56,187 nucleotides of DNA, from NCBI RefSeq assembly GCF_001642995.1, contig NZ_LOHS01000034.1, forward strand, positions 1 through 56,187, written 5' to 3'. The notes beneath the pieces are model-generated. The model was not told where the DNA came from and did no database searches. It was given only the letters and a program-made list of their open reading frames with translations. The stretch's first letter is position 1; every line of letters begins with the position of its first letter. Below, in pieces: positions 17,607-26,590 of the stretch. The translations under genes were made by a program, and so were the position numbers. Origin of the DNA: Streptomyces jeddahensis (lineage in GTDB: Bacteria > Actinomycetota > Actinomycetes > Streptomycetales > Streptomycetaceae).

Positions 17607-17922
17607 AACAGAACCGGGGCTCGGCACAGGTGATGTGCCGAGCCCCGGTGCGTCGTACAAGGCCGTTGCGTGACCGGCCGGGCGGCCTGCCGACTGGCCG
17701 GGCGACCCGCTGCGGAATGGGCGTACCGCTCACGGCAGACGGACACGCGACAGCTCCTGCGGCCACGCCCGCGGTGGTTCGCCGCTGACGGGGGCACGGC
17801 GACTGACCCGGCGCACGGCCGCGGCTGACCCGGCGCGTGGTCGGCGCGTGGGCCGACCCGAGGGGCCGAGGGGGCCGAGCGGCTTCGCCGACCCGAGAGG
17901 GCCGCCGATCGGCCTCGTCGGC
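17586..17922. other. 337-bp convergent intergenic region
   Basis: Carries two hairpins (17580-17606 and 17613-17649) and then low-complexity sequence with scattered repeats of GGCCGA and CTGACCCGGCGC. No gene is seen. Confidence 0.6.
17613..17649. terminator. Strong terminator after the DoxX gene
   Basis: A perfect 16-bp stem, ACCGGGGCTCGGCACA, around GGTGA. It lies between convergent genes and can act in both directions. Confidence 0.85.
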
Positions 17923-18657
17923 TCAACGGCCCAGTGCCGCCAGCTCCTTCGCCGCTTCCGTCAGGTCCTTCGCCGTGTCGATGGCCCGCCAGTACGCGCC
18001 TTGGGGAATTGGGAAACCGGCCAGGCGCTTCTCGCGCGCAAGCTTCGGGAACGTGGTGCGCTCGTGGTCGCCGCGCGACGGCAGCAGCTCCGTGAACTCC
18101 GCCGAGAACACGTACACACCCGCGTTGATGAGAAACGGCGACGGAGGGGCCTCGACGAAGTCCGTGATGTGCCCGAAGGTGTCCGTCTCGACGGCACCCC
18201 AGGGGATGCGGGGGCGCGCCAGCGCGAGCGTCGCCGTGGCGTCGCGCTCGGCGTGGAAGGCCGCCATGTCCCGCAGCGAGAAACGAGTCCAGATGTCGCC
18301 GTTTGTGGCGTACCACGGCTGGTCGGCGTGGGGCAGATGGGCGGCGGCGTACTTGAGGCCGCCGCCACGGCCCAGCGGCTCCGTCTCCACCACCGTGGTG
18401 ACCCGGAGCGGAAGATCCGCGGACTCCAGCCATTTCTGGAGCACTTCGGCCAGATGGCCACACGAGACGACGGCGTCGGTGACGCCTTCGTCGGCGAGCC
18501 AGGCCAGTTGGTGGCCGATGATGGGCGTCCCCGTGCCGGGGATCTCGACCATGGGCTTGGGCCGGTCGTCGGTGTAGGGACGCAGCCGAGAGCCCTGGCC
18601 ACCGGCCAGAACGACGGCTTGAGTGGGGCGGATCAGCCCGTTCGAATCACCTGTCAT
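17923..18657 (-). CDS. NDP-sugar pyrophosphorylase-like nucleotidyltransferase
   Basis: 244 residues, a single nucleotidyltransferase domain. AVVLAGGQGSRLRPYTDDRPKPMVEI is the signature NTP-binding start, ATNGDIWTRF holds the catalytic Asp, and WGAVETDTFGHITDFVEAP and INAGVYVF follow. Such enzymes activate sugar-1-phosphates; the length and lack of a C-terminal beta-helix fit mannose-1-phosphate or glucose-1-phosphate-type short forms. TACAGT lies 6 nt before the ATG at 18657, which supports that start over one ten codons upstream. Substrate unknown. Confidence 0.88.
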   Translation of the reverse strand: MTGDSNGLIRPTQAVVLAGGQGSRLRPYTDDRPKPMVEIPGTGTPIIGHQLAWLADEGVTDAVVSCGHLAEVLQKWLESADLPLRVTTVVETEPLGRGGGLKYAAAHLPHADQPWYATNGDIWTRFSLRDMAAFHAERDATATLALARPRIPWGAVETDTFGHITDFVEAPPSPFLINAGVYVFSAEFTELLPSRGDHERTTFPKLAREKRLAGFPIPQGAYWRAIDTAKDLTEAAKELAALGR

Positions 18658-18731
18658 GTCCGAACTGTACGTGCTGTCCGCCCACACCTCCGACGGGCCC
18701 CGCCATCACTCCGGGCGACGGGCGTCGCCGC

Positions 18732-19175
18732 TCAACCCTGCTGGGAGGCGACGCCCGATGCGAAGGACGTGTCGCAGACCGGGCGTGCGAACGACTGGGC
18801 GCGGGAGGCTCCGTAGTGCTGCACGGCGGCCCGGCCGAGGGCGCGGGCGATGGACACGCAGTGCCGCGCCAGGGACGGCCGGTCGTTGACCTCCTGCTGG
18901 AGGTGCGTGAGGGCAACGCCCGGGTCCTTCTCCTGGAGTTCAAGCAGGAGCCGGTCGCGCAGTACGTCCTGAGGGGCGCGGGACCTGGCCGGCGTGGAGA
19001 CGTCCTCGGCGGAGGCGGTGAGCACGGAGTCCGAGGAGCCGCCGCCCGACCAGTTGACGCGGGTGACCGCGAGGGTTCCGGAGAGCACCAGGACGACGGG
19101 CAGAACGAGAGCGAGGGAACGGCCGATGCGGCGGGCTGCGCCGCGCCGTGCCGACGGCTTAGAGGAGTGCGTCAC
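18732..19175 (-). CDS. Conserved membrane-anchored/secreted protein of unknown function
   Basis: 147 residues. A basic N-terminus (RRGAARRIGR) and one hydrophobic helix (SLALVLPVVLVLSGTLAV) anchor or export it; the rest is soluble. I do not recognise a named family. The C-terminal pattern HCVSIARALGRAAVQHYG followed by RPVCDTSFASG, with two cysteines and a conserved LGR, resembles a repeated CH-LGR motif I know from other uncharacterised exported proteins. GTG start: TACTCT is 7 nt upstream, a leaderless arrangement. It lies between msiK and the nucleotidyltransferase on the same strand. Confidence 0.7.
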   Translation of the reverse strand: MTHSSKPSARRGAARRIGRSLALVLPVVLVLSGTLAVTRVNWSGGGSSDSVLTASAEDVSTPARSRAPQDVLRDRLLLELQEKDPGVALTHLQQEVNDRPSLARHCVSIARALGRAAVQHYGASRAQSFARPVCDTSFASGVASQQG

Positions 19176-19310
19176 GCGAGTGAGAGTAGCGGCCTGTAGT
19201 GATTTGGCGACATTTGGTCACTCTGTCGAGCGATGGTGAACCGGGAATTGTGTGGCGGGTGTTGACGTACAGGCTCGAAATGCCCGTTGTGTGACCGACT
19301 TGTGTGACCG

Positions 19311-19378
19311 GTGAACGACGGCCGATGAAGGACGGCCGGTGGACGACGGCCGACGAAGGACGGCCGATGAACGACGGG
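19311..19378. repeat. 28-bp tandem repeat downstream of msiK
   Basis: Two full units and a partial third of a sequence beginning GTGAACGACGGCCGATGAAG, each itself made of two half-units around GACGGCCG. Non-coding. Confidence 0.8.
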
Positions 19379-19408
19379 AGTCCCGCACCGGACGGTGCGG
19401 GACTCCCG
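19375..19408 (-). terminator. msiK terminator
   Basis: A perfect 15-bp stem CGGGAGTCCCGCACC with loop GGAC, 24 bp beyond the msiK stop. Confidence 0.85.
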
Positions 19409-19432
19409 AAGGCGTGATGGCGCGGCTGCGCG

Positions 19433-20569
<1,137 letters not shown>

Positions 20570-20651
20570 GGTGATGGGCCCCCTTCTACCGGCAGGAACG
20601 TGCCGGACGATCCGTTGTAGGAAGGTGGTGTGCCACGACGGGTGGTCCCGT

Positions 20652-20667
20652 TGTGGTGTAGTCCACG
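20652..20667. promoter_or_regulatory. Possible DasR (dre) site upstream of msiK
   Basis: TGTGGTGTAGTCCACG compared with the palindromic dre consensus ACTGGTCTAGACCAGT keeps GGT, TAG and CCA with about four to five mismatches. The position, 83 bp before msiK, and MsiK's role in chitobiose import make it plausible. Confidence 0.4.
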
Positions 20668-20789
20668 CGGGTGAACTGGACCGAGACGGTACCTGGGGTT
20701 CACCTGGTCTGTCAGTAGTCCGGGGCATGTGAACTTCGACGAAATTTTCGACGAGGCCGGTCCGTGACCTGGGTACACTGCACGGGCAC

Positions 20790-20866
20790 GCCTCCTTAGC
20801 TCAGCTGGCCAGAGCAACGCACTTGTAATGCGTAGGTCGTCGGTTCGAATCCGACAGGGGGCTCCA
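20790..20866 (+). tRNA. tRNA-Thr (anticodon TGT)
   Basis: Acceptor GCCTCCT pairs with AGGGGGC (one G-U), D-arm AGCTCAGCTGGCCAGAGC, anticodon stem ACGCA/TGCGT with loop CTTGTAA, T-arm GTCGG-TTCGAAT-CCGAC, and an encoded CCA. The anticodon TGT reads ACA and related Thr codons. A TACACT box lies 10 bp upstream. Confidence 0.97.
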
Positions 20867-20869
20867 CTG

Positions 20870-20902
20870 AGGCCCAGGTTACACAGCGTGTGACCTGGGC
20901 CT
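20870..20902. terminator. Terminator between tRNA-Thr and the convergent oxidase gene
   Basis: AGGCCCAGGT...ACCTGGGCCT hairpin with bulged bases and a TTTGTC tail in the tRNA direction. Confidence 0.8.
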
Positions 20903-20933
20903 TTGTCGTCCGGCCGCGGGGGCGGCGCGGTGC

Positions 20934-22325
20934 TCAGTGGCGGCCCGAGAGGCGGTCTGCGAGGCGGGCCAGGCGGGCGGTTTCGGCGGAAGGTGCGGTG
21001 CGTTCGGTGCGGTCTGCTGCCCGGTATGTCGCGTACATCCCGTGGACGCCGAGCCACCGCAGGGGTTCCGGCTCCCATTTGCGGACCTTGTGGTTGACCC
21101 AGGGGAGGGTCGTCAGGTCGGTGGGGCCTGACTGGCCGGAGTCCTGCTGGACCAGGTCGCGGAGGGTGCGGGCGGCGAGGTTGGCGGTGGCGACGCCGGA
21201 GCCGACGTAGCCGCCTGCCCAGCCGAGTCCGGTCGTGCGGTCCAGGGTGACGGTCGCGCACCAGTCCCGGGGGACGCCGAGGACACCGGACCAGGCGTGG
21301 TCGATGCCCACCCCTGCCAGCTGCGGGAAGAAGCGGACGAGGATCTCGCGCAGGGCGTCGATCGTGGCGGGCTGCGTGCGGCCGTCGTTGTCCGTGCGGG
21401 AGCCGTAGCGGTACGGGACGCCGCGGCCGCCGAGCGCGATGCGGTCGTCGGCGGTGCGCTGGGCGTACATGTAGGCGTGGGCCATGTCGCCGAGGGTCTC
21501 GCGGCCCTCCCAGCCGAGCGACGACCAGACGTCGTCGGTCAGGGGCTCGGTCACGATCATGGAGGAGTTCATGGGGAGCCAGGTGCGGCGGTGGCCCTTG
21601 AGGGAGGCCGTGAAGCCCTCGGTGCAGCGCAGGACGTAGGGGGCGCGGACGGTGCCGTAGGGCGTGACCGCATGCTTGGGCTTGATCTCCGTGACGGGCG
21701 TGGATTCGTGGATCGTCACGCCCAGGGATTCCACGGCGGTGGCGAGGCCCTTGACGAGTTTGGCGGGGTGCAGGCGGGCGCCGTGCGGGGTCCAGGTGGA
21801 GGCGACGGCTCCGCTGACGCGGATGCGTTCGGCGGTGTCGCGGGCGCCGTAGAGCTCGCGGTCCTTCTCGCCGTACTCGAGTTCAGTGGCGTGGAAGGCC
21901 TTGAGGCGGGCCAGCTGGGCGGGGGTGTAGGCGACCTCGAGTACGCCGCCCTGGTGGATGTCGGCGTCGATGTTCTCCTCGGCCGCGACGCGGACGACCT
22001 CGGCGACCGTGTCGTTCATGGCCTGCTGGAGGCGTACGGCGGCGTCGTGGCCGTGGAGTTTCGCGTACCGGTCGCGGCCGGCGATGCCGTTGTAGAGCCA
22101 GCCGCCGTTGCGGCCGGAGGCGCCGTAGCCGCAGAACTTCTGTTCAAGGACGGTGATGCGTAGGAAGGGGGCCGCTTTTTTCAGGTAGTAGGCGGTCCAC
22201 AGTCCGGTGTAGCCGCCGCCCACGATGACGACGTCGGCGGATGCGTCGCCGGGCAGGGGTTCGCGTGGGGTGGGGAGGCCTTCACTGGCGTACCAGAACG
22301 ATATGCCGCCGTTGACGGTGTTCAT
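20934..22325 (-). CDS. FAD-dependent amino acid/amine oxidoreductase (DAO family)
   Basis: 463 residues. The Rossmann motif DVVIVGGGYTGLWTAYYL starts near residue 30, followed by ITVLEQKFCGYGASGRNGGW, the pattern of gamma-glutamylputrescine oxidase/PuuB-like and related DAO proteins. The C-terminus has the FAD-contacting GLGWAGGYVGSGVATANLAARTL. It oxidises an amine or N-methyl substrate; which one is not shown by the context. TACCGT lies 8 nt before the ATG chosen (22325). A 13-residue extension upstream is unlikely. Confidence 0.87.
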   Translation of the reverse strand: MNTVNGGISFWYASEGLPTPREPLPGDASADVVIVGGGYTGLWTAYYLKKAAPFLRITVLEQKFCGYGASGRNGGWLYNGIAGRDRYAKLHGHDAAVRLQQAMNDTVAEVVRVAAEENIDADIHQGGVLEVAYTPAQLARLKAFHATELEYGEKDRELYGARDTAERIRVSGAVASTWTPHGARLHPAKLVKGLATAVESLGVTIHESTPVTEIKPKHAVTPYGTVRAPYVLRCTEGFTASLKGHRRTWLPMNSSMIVTEPLTDDVWSSLGWEGRETLGDMAHAYMYAQRTADDRIALGGRGVPYRYGSRTDNDGRTQPATIDALREILVRFFPQLAGVGIDHAWSGVLGVPRDWCATVTLDRTTGLGWAGGYVGSGVATANLAARTLRDLVQQDSGQSGPTDLTTLPWVNHKVRKWEPEPLRWLGVHGMYATYRAADRTERTAPSAETARLARLADRLSGRH

Positions 22326-22419
22326 GCGAGCGGACGGTAGCGCCTGCGGGGGCGCGCCGGGCAAGTGGGTGCGGGGATAAGCCGTGGCAGCGGATTGGGC
22401 GCGTCCCTAGGATCGCTGT

Positions 22420-23310
22420 GTGATCGAGGTACCGGACGAGCTCGTGGCCACGCAAACCAAGTTCAACGGTGTGGAGGGGCGGGCCTTCGTCGCGGCGCTG
22501 CCGACGCGGGCGGCGGAGTTCCTGGAGCGGTGGGCCCTGCGGATCGACGGCCCCGTGATGAACGGGATGTGCGCGCTGGTGCTGCCGGTGGTGCGCGAGG
22601 CGGACGGTTGCCAGGCGGTCCTCAAGCTGCAGTACCTGGACGAGGAGACCGTGGGGGAGCCGGTCGCGCTGCGGGTGTGGGGCGGCGACGGGGCCGTACG
22701 GCTGCTGGAGTGCGACGACGTCACGGGGACCCTGCTGCTCGAACGGCTCGACTCGGCGCGGATGTTGATGGCGGAGCCGGACTCCCGCAAGGCGGTGCTG
22801 GTCATCGCGGGGCTGCTGGCGCGGTTGACGGCGGTGCCTGCGCCCGAGGGGTTGCGGCGGCTCGGGGGCATCGCGGAACGGATGCTCGATCGGGTGTCGG
22901 GTGCGCTGCCGCGGGTGGCGGATCCGGCCGATCGGCGGCTGCTTGAGGACTGTGCGGCGGCGGTGCGCGAGGTGGCCGGTGAGCCTGGTGACCGGCTGCT
23001 GCACTGGGATCTGCACTACGAGAACGTGCTGGCCGCCGACCGGGAGCCCTGGCTCGCCATCGACCCGAAACCGCTCGCGGGCGATCCGGGGTTCGAGCTG
23101 TTCCCCGCGCTGGACAACCGTTTCGACGCCGACGAGGTGTGCTGGCGGTTCGACGCGATCACGGACGTGCTGGGGCTCGACCGGGAGCGGGCGCGGGCCT
23201 GGACGCTGGGACGGGTGCTGCAGAACTCGCTGTGGGAGATCGAGGAGGGACGCCCGCTCGTGCCGCATCACCTGGAAATCGGGCGGCGGCTGCGCGGCGG
23301 TCGCGGTTAG
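22420..23310 (+). CDS. Aminoglycoside 6-phosphotransferase-like kinase (streptomycin/hydroxyurea kinase family)
   Basis: 296 residues. The kinase core is visible: the catalytic loop LHWDLHYENVLAADREPWLAIDPKPLAGDPGFEL carries the HxDxxxxN motif and the metal-binding DP(K) segment; upstream VLKLQYLDEE provides the ATP-binding Lys and LLLERLDSARML the hinge. This is the Pfam family of streptomycin 6-kinase and hydroxyurea kinase. Real substrate unknown; a metabolic role is as likely as resistance. GTG start with TAGGAT 6 nt upstream, so probably leaderless. A GNAT gene follows after 9 bp. Confidence 0.88.
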   Translation: MIEVPDELVATQTKFNGVEGRAFVAALPTRAAEFLERWALRIDGPVMNGMCALVLPVVREADGCQAVLKLQYLDEETVGEPVALRVWGGDGAVRLLECDDVTGTLLLERLDSARMLMAEPDSRKAVLVIAGLLARLTAVPAPEGLRRLGGIAERMLDRVSGALPRVADPADRRLLEDCAAAVREVAGEPGDRLLHWDLHYENVLAADREPWLAIDPKPLAGDPGFELFPALDNRFDADEVCWRFDAITDVLGLDRERARAWTLGRVLQNSLWEIEEGRPLVPHHLEIGRRLRGGRG

Positions 23311-23319
23311 CCTGCGGCC

Positions 23320-23805
23320 ATGATTCGTATCGCCGTACCCGCCGACGTTCCCGTCATCCACGCCATGATCCGCGAGCTCGCCGCCTACGAGAAGGCGTTG
23401 GACGAGGCCCGGGCCACCGAGGAGCAGCTGCACGAGGCGCTGTTCGGGGAGCGCCCGGCGGCTTTCGCGCACATCGCCGAGGACGACGCGACCGGGGAGC
23501 CGGTCGGTTTCGCGCTGTGGTTCCTGAACTTCTCGACGTGGCGCGGGGTGCACGGGATTTACCTGGAGGACCTGTACGTACGTCCGGACCGGCGCGGCGG
23601 CGGGCACGGCAAGGCGCTGCTGACGGAGCTGGCGCGGATCTGCGTGGAGCGCGGGTACGAGCGGCTGGAGTGGTCGGTGCTGGACTGGAACAAGCCGTCG
23701 ATCGACTTCTACCGGGCGATGGGGGCGCTGCCGCAGGACGAGTGGACGGTGTACCGGCTGACGGACGAGGCGCTGGCGCGGTTGGGGGCGGCGGAGAAGC
23801 TTTGA
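23320..23805 (+). CDS. GNAT acetyltransferase, spermidine/thialysine N-acetyltransferase (SSAT)-like
   Basis: 161 residues, a full GNAT domain. FLNFSTWRGVHGIYLEDLYVRPDRRGGGHGKALLTEL is the SSAT-type beta4 and acetyl-CoA pyrophosphate loop (RRGGGHGKA), and EWSVLDWNKPSIDFYRAMGA the C-terminal signature. Family members acetylate polyamines or thialysine. ATG with TAGCCT 6 nt upstream, inside the end of the previous gene's downstream spacer, indicates its own leaderless promoter in addition to read-through from the kinase. Convergent with the DHA2 exporter. Confidence 0.9.
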   Translation: MIRIAVPADVPVIHAMIRELAAYEKALDEARATEEQLHEALFGERPAAFAHIAEDDATGEPVGFALWFLNFSTWRGVHGIYLEDLYVRPDRRGGGHGKALLTELARICVERGYERLEWSVLDWNKPSIDFYRAMGALPQDEWTVYRLTDEALARLGAAEKL

Positions 23806-23830
23806 GCAGCGGATGAGCCTGGCTCGCGGC

Positions 23831-25330
23831 TCAGGCGACTGACTCGGGCACGGGTGAGTCCGTGGGCGCCCGCCGTCCGGGTGCCTTCGCCGTGACCATC
23901 AGGGCCGCGGTCAGGCCCGCGAGCAGCATGAGACCCGCGGACCACCAGAGGGCGACCGTGTAGCCGTGAACGATGCCCTCACGGGCGATGTGCGCCTGCT
24001 GGGCGGGGTCGCGCAGGTGGTGGGCGGCGAGGTAGGCGGCGCTGCTCGTGGTGGCGATCGTGTTGAGCAGCGCGGTGCCGAGGGAGCCGCCGACCTGCTG
24101 CGCGGTGTTGACGGTCGCCGACGTGATCCCGGCGTCCTGCGGGGCGACCCCGGCCGTGGCGGTGGCGAACACCGGCGTGAAGGTGAGGCCCATACCGAGG
24201 CCCATCAGCACCATGGCGGGCAGGACGCGGGTGGCGTACTGCGCCTCGACGGTGAGCGTGGTGAGCAGGAGCGTGCCCGAGGCGGCGAGCAGCATGCCCG
24301 GGATCAGCAGCGCGCGTGGAGCCGTGCGCCGCAGCAGCCGGGCCGATATCTGGGTCGAGCCGGTGATGATCGCGGCGGTCAGGGGCAGGAAGGCCAGGCC
24401 TGTCCTGACGGGGGAGTACCCGAGGATGACCTGCAGGTAGTAAGACATGAAGAGGAAGATCCCGAAGAGGCCCGCGACGGCGAGGGCCATGGTGAGGAAG
24501 CAGCCGGCCCGGGTGCGGTCCTTGACGATGTGGGGCGGCAGAAGGGGGTGCGGTGCCCTGCTCTGCCACCACGCGAAGGCGGCGAGCAGCGCGGTTCCGC
24601 CGACGAGGAGGGCCAGGACGAGCGGGTCGGCCCAGCCGCGCGACTCGGCCTCGCCGACGCCGTAGACGAGGGAGACGAGGCCGCCGCAGCCCGTCACGAC
24701 GCCGGGGACGTCGAGGCGTACGCCCCGGTGGCCCGGGCGGTCGCGGAGCAGCACGCAGGCGCCGACGACGGCGAGGGCCGCGATGGGGACGTTGACGTAG
24801 AGGCACCACCGCCAGTTCAGGTACTGGGTGAGCAGGCCGCCCGTGATCAGGCCGATCGCGGAGCCGCTGCCGGCGAGGGCGCCGTAGACCCCGAAGGCCT
24901 TGCCGCGCTCCTTCGGGGCGGTGAACGCCGTGGTGACCAGGGACAGCGCGGAGGGGGCGAGTACGGCGGCGAAGCAGCCCTGGAGGGCGCGGGCGCCGAA
25001 GAGCATGCCGGAGCTGACGGCGGCGCCGCCGAGCGCGGAGGCGCCCGCAAAGCCGATCAGGCCGATGACGAAGGTGCGTCTGCGACCGACCCGGTCGGCG
25101 ATGCGGCCGCCGAGCAGCAGCAGTCCGCCGAAGGCGACGGTGTAGGCGGTGACGACCCACTGGCGGTTGCCGTCGGAGATGTGCAGGTCCCGCTGGGCGG
25201 AGGGGAGCGCGATGTTCACGATCGTCGCGTCGAGGACGACCATCAGCTGAGCGAGCGCGATGACGACCAGGCCCCACCAGCGGTGGGGGTCCGGTGGGGT
25301 GACAGGTTCACCTGTTCGGGCGCCGGTCAC
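23831..25330 (-). CDS. DHA2-family (EmrB/QacA) drug exporter, 14 TM
   Basis: 499 residues, a proton-driven multidrug antiporter. Helix 1 with motif D1 (LVVIALAQLMVVLDATIVNIALPSAQ), motif A GGRIADRVGRRRTF, motif C in GSAIGLITGGLLTQYLNWRWCLYVNVPI and 14 predicted helices are visible. The start is a GTG (VTGARTGEPV); the frame continues upstream into repetitive GC-rich DNA that is unlikely to be coding. No adjacent TetR gene. Substrate unknown. Confidence 0.9.
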   Translation of the reverse strand: MTGARTGEPVTPPDPHRWWGLVVIALAQLMVVLDATIVNIALPSAQRDLHISDGNRQWVVTAYTVAFGGLLLLGGRIADRVGRRRTFVIGLIGFAGASALGGAAVSSGMLFGARALQGCFAAVLAPSALSLVTTAFTAPKERGKAFGVYGALAGSGSAIGLITGGLLTQYLNWRWCLYVNVPIAALAVVGACVLLRDRPGHRGVRLDVPGVVTGCGGLVSLVYGVGEAESRGWADPLVLALLVGGTALLAAFAWWQSRAPHPLLPPHIVKDRTRAGCFLTMALAVAGLFGIFLFMSYYLQVILGYSPVRTGLAFLPLTAAIITGSTQISARLLRRTAPRALLIPGMLLAASGTLLLTTLTVEAQYATRVLPAMVLMGLGMGLTFTPVFATATAGVAPQDAGITSATVNTAQQVGGSLGTALLNTIATTSSAAYLAAHHLRDPAQQAHIAREGIVHGYTVALWWSAGLMLLAGLTAALMVTAKAPGRRAPTDSPVPESVA

Positions 25331-25492
25331 AGCAACAGAAGACCATGGATCGGGAGGGGGCGCATCCTTCGGGGGGCGGCGAGGCAGGGCTCCCGCGGCC
25401 GGGTGGCGGCAAGGCAGGGCTCCCCCGCGGCGCTGCCGCCTCACGGCTCCCCGGGACGCCGCCGCCTCACGGCGCCCCGCGGCGCCGCCGCT

Positions 25493-26497
25493 TCACGGCT
25501 CCAGGACGACCTTGCCGATCGTGGCGCGCGACTCCAGTGCCCGGTGTGCGGCCGCCGCTTCCGCGAGGGGGAAGCGGGTGACGGCCGGGGTGAGGCGGCC
25601 CGCCGCGGCCTCGGCGAGGGCGCGCAGCTCCAGAGTGCGTACGGGGTTGTCGCCGCCCGCCTTCTGCATCATCACCGGTCCCAGGACCTGCTCCGAGGTG
25701 ATCCGGCGCTCGGCCAGCTCCTCATCGGTGAACGACAGGGCCGACCCGTCGCGCAGGCCCTGCCCCGACCAGCCGAAGACGACGTGCTTGCCGCCCGGGC
25801 CGAGCAGATCGACGGCCGCGCGGGCCGCGTCGCCGCCCACGCCGTCGAAGACGACCGTCGCGGTGCGGTCGCCGAGGTAGGCGCGGACATGCTCCGGCCA
25901 CGCGGGATCCTTGTAGTCGACGGCGAGGTCGGCGCCGCCCGCGCGCACCCGGGCGACCTTCTCGGGGCCGCCCGCGAGTCCGATCACGGTGGCCCCGGCA
26001 TGCCGCGCGTACTGCACGAGCAGCGTGCCGATGCCGCCCGCCGCGGCCGGGACGATGGCCACCGAGGCGGGGGTGAGCTCGGCGAACTGCAGGATCCCCA
26101 TCGTCGTACGACCCGTGCCGATCATGGCGACGGCCTGGGCGAAATCGAGGTTCTCCGGGATCTCGTGCAGTCGGCCGGCGTCGGTGACGGCCAGCTCCGC
26201 GTAGCCTCCGGGGGCGAAGCCGAGGTGGGTGACGACGCGCTTGCCGAGCCAGGCATCGGACACGCCGTCGCCGAGCGCCTCGACCGTGCCTGCGACCTCG
26301 CGGCCGGGGATCGTGGGCAGCACCGGCAGCTCGGGCAGAGGGCCCTGGAGGCCCTCGCGGATCGCGGTGTCGAGCAGGTGTACGCCGGCCGCGGCGACGG
26401 CGATGCGCACCTGGCCCGGGCCCGGTTCGGGGTCGTCGGTCTTCTCGTACGTGAGGTTCTCGGCCGGGCCGAAGGCGTGCAGGCGGACGGCGTGCAT
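25493..26497 (-). CDS. Zinc-independent quinone oxidoreductase / MDR-family dehydrogenase
   Basis: 334 residues. The GroES-like half (GPGQVRIAVAAAGVHLLDTAIREG, PGREVAGTVEALG) is followed by an NADPH Rossmann domain with AAAGGIGTLLVQYARHAGATVIG and VFDGVGGDAARAAVDLL. No catalytic zinc cysteines are present, which fits quinone oxidoreductases. ATG has GAGGAG 7 nt upstream. The upstream region has a 21-bp tandem duplication. It lies downstream of the FAD-dependent oxidoreductase gene on the same strand, with 93 bp between. Confidence 0.92.
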   Translation of the reverse strand: MHAVRLHAFGPAENLTYEKTDDPEPGPGQVRIAVAAAGVHLLDTAIREGLQGPLPELPVLPTIPGREVAGTVEALGDGVSDAWLGKRVVTHLGFAPGGYAELAVTDAGRLHEIPENLDFAQAVAMIGTGRTTMGILQFAELTPASVAIVPAAAGGIGTLLVQYARHAGATVIGLAGGPEKVARVRAGGADLAVDYKDPAWPEHVRAYLGDRTATVVFDGVGGDAARAAVDLLGPGGKHVVFGWSGQGLRDGSALSFTDEELAERRITSEQVLGPVMMQKAGGDNPVRTLELRALAEAAAGRLTPAVTRFPLAEAAAAHRALESRATIGKVVLEP

Positions 26498-26538
26498 GAC
26501 GGGCTCCTCGATCGTTGCCGCGGGTGGTCCCTGGGGTG

Positions 26539-26580
26539 CCGGGTGCCGGCACGCGCCGACCGGGTGCCGGCACGCGTCCA
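26539..26580. repeat. 21-bp tandem duplication upstream of the quinone oxidoreductase gene
   Basis: Two units of CCGGGTGCCGGCACGCG plus four bases lie head to tail about 42-83 bp before the start codon. Each unit contains the palindrome GTGCCGGCAC, so the promoter has two copies of a possible operator. Confidence 0.75.
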
Positions 26581-26590
26581 CTGTTCAACC

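Noticed and set aside
20747..20779. Full sigma-70-type promoter for tRNA-Thr with TTCGAC as -35
   Set aside because: The spacing to TACACT is 21 bp, too long; only the -10 is credible.
22420..25330. Antibiotic resistance island (kinase, GNAT, DHA2 exporter)
   Set aside because: All three have ordinary codon use, lie in a conserved gene order, and have no mobile element or biosynthetic genes beside them.
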